Shown here: positions 56,464 through 64,000 of the stretch, one piece after another | Position numbering within the stretch: position 1 is the stretch's first letter | Layout: every line of letters begins with the position of its first letter | Assembly: GCA_963855995.1 (NCBI GenBank) | Contig: OY979716.1 | Location: forward strand, 86,111,560-86,175,559 | DNA length: 64,000 nt | Reading direction: 5' to 3' | Source of the DNA: Muricea muricata | Lineage: Eukaryota; Cnidaria; Anthozoa; Malacalcyonacea; Plexauridae | Program-made: the position numbers and the translations under genes | The notes under the pieces: model-generated | Seen by the model: only the letters and a program-made list of their open reading frames with translations | What the model was told of the DNA's origin: nothing | Databases searched by the model: none

Positions 56464-58160
56464 AGGGACTTGTCAGAAATTAACAGGGGGGGAGGGGGGG
56501 TGGAAATATAGAACTTAAGGTTGGAAATGAGGTGACCCATCTAAGCAATAGGAATGAAATTTCCTTACCCTCCCCTAGGGCCTAGCATGAAACACCATGA
56601 CCCTCCCCAGTGTGATTTAATACAAAAGTTCAGTTTAGTTACACACACACACATAGAATGTTTACACTATAAAACTCAATGCATTCTAAAATATGTCTAT
56701 TTGACACTGTTGTTGTGTTTTTAATATAATATTTGAACTAAGCATAGCACTATTTACTCCGCCTGCTGTAGGCGAAGCGGAGTTTTAAATTCACCCCGTT
56801 TCTGGGTTTTTTTTTTTCGGTGTCGCAAGTTGGCGCAGCGCTTATGGGGATACCGCTGGCACAAGCCACGTGAGCCGACCTAAACACGGCGTTTAAACTC
56901 AATTTCTAGCGAAATATGTCAACAAAACACGCATTTAAACATGTATGCTAGCACGTCTAAGCCGCAAGAAGGTTTTTTGTGCAAAGATTCTCATGCAAAA
57001 TGTTTTAAAACGACAAATTCCACCGCGAAACTTTACCGAGGAGCAATGTATCGCGGTGAAGTTTTGAGAGTGTGTTTCCGTCGTTTTCTCTTGTGTTTCC
57101 ACTTTTAAAGAAATTTAGAAATTTCTACACAAGAATCAAGCGCAAATTCTACTGAAATATCTATATACCAAACACAATTTTTAACATGTAATAGTTATTA
57201 AAAAGGGACAGGAAGGTTCTTTATCAAAACATTGCTCCAGAAATGTTTTAAAACGGCAAATTTTGATAGACTCCATCATTCCATGATCAAAGAGTGAGTT
57301 CAGGAAATGTGTTGCTAGTTCTAATCACGAAGTATTCGTTGTGATTTCTTTCCTCAGTTTTCTATACCTATGTTGAGATGCTGATATTTCGTGCAAAATG
57401 ATTTATTTGCTTGTGGGATCTCATACATTTATAAAAGGTAAGAGACACTCCAATTCCAGAAATACATATGTTAGTCTAAAGTTCCCAACAAATTATATTG
57501 TGGAGACTTCAGGCAGTGCGCTACAGAATTGATTTAAATGATGCTATCAGGTTAATATATTTATGTATTGTATACACTTTTAGTAAAATTTTCTTTACCT
57601 GCAATTACCCAAAAATAAAACAGCCATATGTTGGTGGTATTATCACAAAAGAATCTTGTTTAATATAATTATGTGCTATGAAAGTCTATACTTTAAATTA
57701 AATTCTAAAAAATGCAATCTTACTAGGACTCTGGGCAGAGTGCCTGGCAAGTCACTGAGACATTGATTTTTGGTTATCTTAGTGATTACATAAGATGCGC
57801 TAACAATGTCTTAAAATGCCTTGAAAGGTACCCTAAAAATAACTGATTTAAAGAGGAGTTCGTTGGGCAAAACAGAAATAACTGAATATACCCCACCCCC
57901 AATGAACGCTCTAGTTACAGCCTTGTGCCCATTTTTGTTTTGGCAGGCAGAGTGAACGCCTTAGCAGGCGTCTTATTTTTTCTAATCTATTTATACTGTG
58001 TACTAACAACTGTACGAGCATAAGAATAAATTTGAATGACCTTCCCCTTAAAAGCAGCTCATTTTATCGTCACCCTCCCTTTTTTAGGATCTTAAAAAGC
58101 TATGACCCTCCCCACGTTCCACCCCCCCCCCTCCCCCCTGTTAATTTCTGACAAGTCCCT
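56464..58160. mobile_element. 1.7-kb non-autonomous TIR element with G-rich termini
   Basis: Inverted ends of about 40 bp: AGGGACTTGTCAGAAATTAA followed by a G-rich run (56,486-56,502), and the reverse complement with a C-rich run at 58,118-58,138. No convincing target duplication (flanks TCTA and AATG). The interior has a CTCCGCCTGC...GCGGAG hairpin at 56,757-56,784, CCCTCCCC motifs, and no coding sequence. Confidence 0.7.
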
Positions 58161-58721
58161 AATGAGCAAAAATAAAACCAGAATGTGTAAAATAAAAAGG
58201 TTCATAAAGCAGTATATTTCTAAATCATCATCTTGGCACGATTTGCTCTTTACTAGATTCCGTAAATATGTCAGTCAGAAACCAACAAATGTAAACATGT
58301 TGTGACAATTTATAAAGCCGTGTCGTGCTATTAAAAAGACTCAAAACTTTTGAGTTTAAACAGAAAGGAAGTCAGAAAATTACAATTGTGCGTACTGGTA
58401 GAGCAAACATATATACTGTACGAGATAAAAAATAAAATGGATATTTCTACGTTTCCTAAACACAGATTTATCATATCAATAAAAACAGTGGTGCGACTGG
58501 TGCTTTCGAAAATTAAAGTCAATGTGACAGCACAGTATGCGAACTTCTTGTCTAACCACAGATGTCCTCAGTTATCCTGGTGTATCCAGCCACAGATGTC
58601 CTCAGATATCCAGTAAACGTTGGTTATGGTGTCAGTTTTATAGCTATATACTCGAAAAAAGACATTAGTATACCTAAATTAAGCCTTGTCATAACTGTAT
58701 GATATAGGGAAATATATTATC
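58161..58721. other. Spacer, nothing recognised
   Basis: No coding or repeat structure seen except a short direct repeat CCACAGATGTCCTCAG at 58,558 and 58,590. Confidence 0.45.
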
Positions 58722-59000
58722 CCCAAGCCAACGGTGCAAAGCGATGTTCCGAGCGCAAGCCCGGGGTGAGGGTTACTAATTTTGTATTAGCGGAGTTGAT
58801 AGTCGTTGCTTGTGATAGGTAGTAAAAGTGGTATTTCCTTACTGATCTCAACAATATGGCGGACTATCGTGAATGGCCAACACTGATTGGCCAGATTTAA
58901 AATTTATTGTTGATTGATTAGTCACGAATTCAACTGACAGCAAATATCTAAATTTGCTTTTTGCTCTACAATTTTTGTATTTTTGCAAAAAGATTCGGCA
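58722..59000 (+). repeat. Interspersed repeat, copy 2 (related to 37,499)
   Basis: It shares CCCCRAGCCAAYGGYGCAAAG, GTTCCGRGC, ATATGGCGGACTATC and TTTTGCAAAAAGATTYGGCAA in the same order as 37,499-37,760. Confidence 0.6.
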
Positions 59001-61683
59001 ACTTTGGCAAGAATTTATCACAATAATTTAATAAAAAACAATTATCATAAGCCACATATCACATAAGCCACATATCACAAAAATAGACTCAAGCAAACAG
59101 GGAAAGCAAAACAATGAGAAAGCAGAACGTTTAGCGAGGCAAAATGAGCGTGGACGACAACGAAGGCTAGATGAGACTGCTGCAGAAAGAGAAATTCGTT
59201 TAGCAAAGCGTAGAGAAGCATGGCAAAACAAAACTGCAGAAGCAAAAGGTAAGCAAAAAGAGTATCAGAGAGTCTGTAAGCAACAAAGAAAAGTTGCAGA
59301 AAGCAGCAAGGAAAAAGAAACTCGCCTAGAAAAGCGTAGAGAGTATCAGAGGGTCTATAGGCAACAGAAAAAAGCTGCAGAAAGCAGGGACGAAAAAGAA
59401 ACTCGCCTAAAAAGTGCAGAAAAGCAGCAAAAGAGAAGACTGCAAAAACAAAAGGTAAGCAAAACGAGTATCAGAGGGTCTACAGGAGACAAAAAAAAGC
59501 TGAGGAAAGCACAGAAGAAAAAGAAGCTCGGTTAGCAAATTGGAGAGAACCAAGGCGAGAAGCAAAAGGTAAGCAAAATGGGTATAATTCAGGAGATAAA
59601 ATGCAAACTGAGACTAAATATGGTGAAAATGAGAAACTTCAAATGACAAAACATGAAAAACAATCCGAAAAAGAAGATGATGAACGAGCTAGAACCACTG
59701 AAATTTTGAAAGAACATTTTCCCAGAGCAACTTTAAATGGTCAAGAACAGCAAGATAGGCCTCCAGAGATCAACATGGTAAGTGAACCAACTGTTTAGGA
59801 ATTAATGAGCAGTTAAGTACAATCTCTGTTAATCAGGTAATAAAAATGTCTGTTCATGAAGCCGAGGATGAAGCTATGTCTGTCCATGAAGCAGGGGGGC
59901 CAAGATGAGTACTTGCATGAAGGTGGTTGGCAAAACTTTGACAACCCTCTGCATGAATTAGAGTTTGTAAGAAATGAGATGCACAGCTTTCATTTAGATC
60001 AAGAGCGTTTACAGCATCGACAATGTACAACATGTAAGGAGGCTTGGCCGACTTGGCAGAATGTGGCATCTGAAGTGTACATTTGCTATCATTGTAAAAG
60101 GGACAAGAAATCTCCAAAAAGTTTAGTGCTGGGAATGATATGGACCAAGGAATAGTTCCGCAGCAGTTAAAAGGTTTGACACAGGTAGAAGAAATGTTGA
60201 TTTCAAGGGTATGTCCTATAATGAGAGTCTATAGAAAACATGGAGGACAGAGGGGATATCAGGGGCATGTACTAAACTTACCTCAAGATATTCAAGTTCA
60301 AGAAAAGTTTCTTAAATAGGTTACCTTCACATGTTGCTGACTTGCCTGTCATGGTTGTATGAAGACATGGTGCTGATAACACACACAGGGACTTTACTGT
60401 GCGTCGACACAAAGTTCTGGAGGCAGTTTTGTGGTTAAAGACAAACAACCCCTATTTTAAAAGCATTGAAATTGACCGGGAGGATATCCAAATTTTGCCA
60501 GAAAATGGTATTCCAGAAGAACTAAGGTACGTTGTTGATGAAAACGATGTGTCAGTACATGTTGAAAATGAAGAGCCTCCTGAAGAACCTGCAATGAGTG
60601 CTAATGGTAGTCTCGAATAGTTAGTTTTAGGAAATGAGAGTACATCATTTATTCCCATGCGTCAAAGACAGAGAAAGGAAGGAGCAGCCATTCAAAACGC
60701 AGTGAATGAGACTGATCCATTAGACTGGCCATCGACTGAAGGTAACATTGAATGAATTTAAAGCAGATGGGTTAGCTACTACGGCATTTCCTACATTGTT
60801 TCCTTAGGGGAAGGGGGATGCAGCCAACAGGGCAAGACAGCATGGTATAACACTGACAGAGGCTTTCAAACACCTAATGAAGTTTGCAGAGAGACAAGCA
60901 AATGGTAAGTTTGAATGGAGGTTTGCCTCTCATCCAAGATTCCCTTATTGGGCATTGAATATGAAACTACGGCATCAGGTGTTGTTACAAGCAAATACCT
61001 GCCTACGTCAACATCCTGCTGATGCAAACATGACAATGGAAGAACTGAAGGAAATGGTAAATTCTATGAGTGCAAAATAAATGGTGAATAGGCTGCAACA
61101 GTATGTGTCTAAAGTACGAGGTACGAATCAGTATTGGTATCAGCGGCTACAGGAATTGCTAGCCTTGATTGAAGAAGAAGGCTGTCCTACTTTTTTCTTT
61201 ACTTTTAGTGCAGTTGACAGTCATTGGCCAGACTTGCAAAGGCTGTTACAGAATAATGAAGATGCAACCAGAACTGAGCGGGCACAAGCTGTAATTAACA
61301 ATCCGCATCTCACTGATTGGTTCTTTACGCAGCGGCTAGAAGAGTTTATCAAACATTGGCTTAATGGTGCCATGGATGCTGAATGGTTCTGGTATCGATT
61401 TGAATATCAGGCTAGGGGAAGTATTTATGCCCATGGATGTGCAAAATTAAAGAATAACCCTGATATTCGATCATTGCATAATAAAGCGTGTTTAGCCTTT
61501 AAAGAGAATGATGAAACCAGGAATGAATTATCAACTGATGATTTTGATTTTTTTTGCCAGGTTCTGATAAAAGATGGCAAAGATGCAGAAAAATTGTTGA
61601 TAAAGTAAGTAAAAATTCAAAAAAAAGAACATTTCAATTAGCAAATGTTGACAATGCAAACTAAATATTTAGCCTTCATTTAA

Positions 61684-61928
61684 AGAGGGGTTACAGTCCG
61701 TTCTGAGCATCGGTTCTGCTCATAACAAAGGTGGGCCACCAAATATAAACATTGTCCAAATTTCACATTTTTCGAACCGGTTTGAACTGAAACTCTGGTT
61801 TACATTAAAGCATAAGCATAGCAAACCAGAAAAGTGTCAGATATCCACTTAGTAAGTCATATTTTACGAATATAGAATTTCAAAATGCAAACAAAGCGTT
61901 TGTTTACATTACGGACTGTAACCCCTCT
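61684..61928. mobile_element. 245-bp TTAA MITE inside the Helitron intron
   Basis: Perfect termini AGAGGGGTTACAGTCCGT are inverted at the two ends and flanked by TTAA at 61,680-61,683 and 61,929-61,932. Purine-rich ends with TTAA duplications fit the Kolobok superfamily, although the terminus differs from the 6.5-kb element. No coding. Confidence 0.85.
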
Positions 61929-62103
61929 TTAAGTATGTCATTGTTCGTTAATCATTATAGTAGGAACTGTTACTGATACAAATTGCCAAATTTAATCATT
62001 GTACCGAAACGATTTAATTCACTGATATTTGCTAATAGAAAGCAACACATGGGTAGTGTTTTAACATCCACAAAATGCTACGAATGTTGTCAAAACTGGT
62101 AAT

Positions 62104-63193
62104 CAGTGGCAAAGCAAGCTTGATGCGAGTGGTCATGCTATTTTGCAACCAGCGCTGACGGTGCAAGTCCGATGCACATGGGGGGGGGTCCGGGGAAAAT
62201 TTTGAAATCTAGACTCCCAGAATCGCTATTTGCAGCAATCTGAGCATGAAATTTAAGGGAATATCTTGACCTAATGAAGGGCAAAATGTGAATATTTAAG
62301 CATATTTCGGGCAACAAGATTGACAAAAAAATAAGAAAACCCCATTCACAGACACCGGCAGATATTGATGATATAATATTTCGTATTGCCGTGTATTCCA
62401 AAATAATTCGTGGTTTTAGCGCCTGATCAAATTTCATGTCAATATTTATATCAATTTCAATGGAAAAATATATCTCAATCAAATTATCTTCCATTTTGTT
62501 ACCATTGACATATTATATATTGTTGTAATCACTAGGGTATGACGAGGATAAATATAGTTGAATGAAATTCATAGTCCGTTTAGTTAAAAAGTTACAAGCG
62601 AATTTACATGATGTTTTTGTAGCGTAAGCGTCTCATCAAATTTCATGTCTAATATGTATCCCAACTTAACTGCTTTAAAATTTCCCGATCAAATTTTGCA
62701 GCCACATTGACGTATTATATATTGTTGTAATTCCTGGGATATGATGAGCATAAATATAGTTGAATGAAACTCGTAGCACGTCTAGTTAAAAAGTTACGAG
62801 CAAATTTATATCGGGTTTTCTGGTGGTCATGCGCCAGAAGAGAAGCATGACAAGAAAGAATAATTTTGGCGAAATACGCATGCGCTGAAGACGGCTTAAG
62901 GTGATTTAGCCAATAGGATGGCAATATTCCTAATTGGAAGTCATGCCGGCCTGATTAGAGCATGACATGCGGGCATATTTACCCAGTTGTCATGCTCAAT
63001 AGCCTGCATTAAGGCAAAATTACGGAACAGTTCGAAATGGCCGAATATAATGCGAATTCACTTAATTTTAAGGGTTCTTAAAATAATATATTAAGTATTT
63101 TAAACGGCAATTTAATATTTTGAAAAAACGTATTTTTAGACAAAATTTTACTCATGCCCAGCATGACAAGCATGACCGCTAGCTTTGCCACTG
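62104..63193. mobile_element. 1.09-kb non-autonomous hAT-like element inside the Helitron intron
   Basis: The termini CAGTGGCAAAGC(A/T)AGC are inverted and resemble hAT ends. The 8-bp flanks CTGGTAAT (62,096-62,103) and CTGATAAT (63,194-63,201) differ at one position, as expected for a hAT duplication. The interior has a diverged tandem duplication of about 202 bp and repeated CATGC-rich subterminal motifs. No transposase. Confidence 0.8.
62503..62825 (+). repeat. Diverged tandem duplication, period about 202 bp
   Basis: The block CATTGACATATTATATATTG through TAGTTAAAAAGTTACAAGC at 62,503-62,610 recurs at 62,705-62,815 with scattered differences. Confidence 0.7.
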
Positions 63194-64000
63194 CTGATAA
63201 TAGTCATAATAGGGCAGCTATAAAATTGTATAATATGGCTATTATTCAAAAGAGAGATATACTACAAATAGGAACAGTATTGTAAAAAAAAAACTCACCA
63301 AATATCCAGCGGTTAGACAATAAGTAATTAGAATAAGATAACCTGCTATTCTGAAATGTTTTTGAACTATGCTTCCTCACAAATATGTAATGTTTATGTG
63401 TTAATTGATGATTTAATATCATGGCGATTGCGATATATATTTGCAGCATTTTGCAATGTAAATAAATCAATGTAAACAAAAATTCCTTGCTAAAAATTTT
63501 TTAAAATTTAAAATTCCTTGAAGGAAAATATATATACATGAGTAGTCATAGAGTGGAACATTTACTTTGATCACGAATGTAAACACTACAGGAATAATTT
63601 TTTTTACTTGTAAAAGCATTGGATTATTTTTTGGTTCTGGATGCACATGATTATTGAATATATTATATAACTTATAATAACAATACATCTTTGTCAATAA
63701 AGGTATGTTAACTGGCTGGTTACTACATTCAATAAGGAATTACCAGATGAGAACTGGAGGATGCCAGAACCACATCCATCAGCTGTCAGAGCCACAGTGG
63801 TTGAAAATCATGATAATGATTACCACAGGTTAGTGAACACTGTAGAAAGGCATACACGGTGCAGTCCGGCCTATTGCTTAAGAAGAAAAAGAGTGGACCT
63901 GGTCGCAGAATGTAGATTTGGTTTTCCCAAACCACTAGGAGAGATGGTGCTGATCAAAGAATTGGTAGGTGAGAAAAATAGGCATGTAGAATCCGAGTTA

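Larger units (their letters stand above)
59040..64000 (+). pseudogene. Helitron Rep/helicase gene, 5' part, decayed, runs off the window
   Basis: Reading order: a basic repeat region (RLARQNERGRQRRL, KRREYQRVYRQQKK; 59,100-59,460); an exon with a GT donor at 59,780; a zinc-binding/DUF6570-like region ([47 protein letters not shown]; 59,900-60,310); then FEWRFASHPRFPYWALNMK and GTNQYWYQRLQELLALIEE; the Rep region with FFTFSAVDSHWPDL and ARGSIYAHGCAK (61,190-61,450). After a 2.1-kb intron (61,606-63,702, in phase) come YVNWLVTTFNK and RHTRCSPAYCLRRKR. Frameshifts occur at a G run near 59,892 and at 60,115, and stops at 60,318, 60,618 and 61,078. The first His of the HUH motif is Tyr. The helicase lies beyond the window. 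Confidence 0.85.

Overview
The window is eukaryotic DNA. It is AT-rich, introns have GT-AG boundaries, and coding blocks are short and scattered over both strands. Almost everything recognisable is transposable-element (TE) sequence. The protein families (Kolobok, IS3EU-like, ISL2EU-like, OTU-bearing MULE, Helitron with a DUF6570-like region, PHD-PHD-Ulp1, PIN-like NQEEADTR proteins) are those I associate with cnidarian and other marine invertebrate genomes. A cnidarian is my best guess; the species cannot be named from the sequence. I found no tRNA, no rRNA and no certain cellular gene. The only candidate host gene is an unrecognised cluster on the minus strand at 33.9-37.3 kb.

Layout. 1-2.6 kb: end of a hAT (ZMYM-like) transposase, then a decayed PHD-PHD-Ulp1 protease gene. 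2.67-3.86 kb: a MITE, a LINE reverse-transcriptase scrap and a foldback. 3,887-10,427: a complete 6.5-kb Kolobok element bounded by TTAA on both sides. Inside it an intact-looking spliced gene (CXC-like cysteine cluster plus P2X7 ballast-like domain) faces a decayed multi-exon transposase. 10.7-12.2 kb: an intact ISL2EU/IS4EU-type transposase ORF with a broken THAP region upstream. 12.8-18.2 kb: coding remnants, a foldback, a TA-flanked long-TIR element and a second copy of the 2.67-kb MITE.

18.8-33.0 kb: the most structured region. A PIN-like gene with a C-terminal CXC motif is cut in two by an 11.0-kb element (20,311-31,299). That element has long inverted repeats, a 6-bp target duplication, a zinc-ribbon/UBZ/HECT gene, a second multi-exon gene, an unidentified minus-strand gene and an integrase-like DDE gene. 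Removing the insert rejoins the host reading frame.

38-48 kb: a TIR element, two SCAND3-like exons, and a large OTU-domain MULE transposase gene (41,153-47,616). The MULE gene is interrupted by a 2.8-kb non-autonomous TIR element with a 10-bp duplication, again in frame when removed. 48-56 kb: MITEs, foldbacks and stacked retroelement remnants, ending in a second truncated Kolobok 5' end that carries the same CXC exons. 56.4-58.2 kb: a G-rich TIR element. 59 kb to the window end: a decayed Helitron Rep gene whose intron holds two MITEs.

The genes do not form one pathway. The region is a nested transposon graveyard in which target duplications and reading frames reveal the insertion order. 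Its most unusual features are accessory genes carried inside DNA transposons: CXC/ballast-domain, HECT and OTU proteins. All identifications come from reading motifs by eye and have not been tested by database search.
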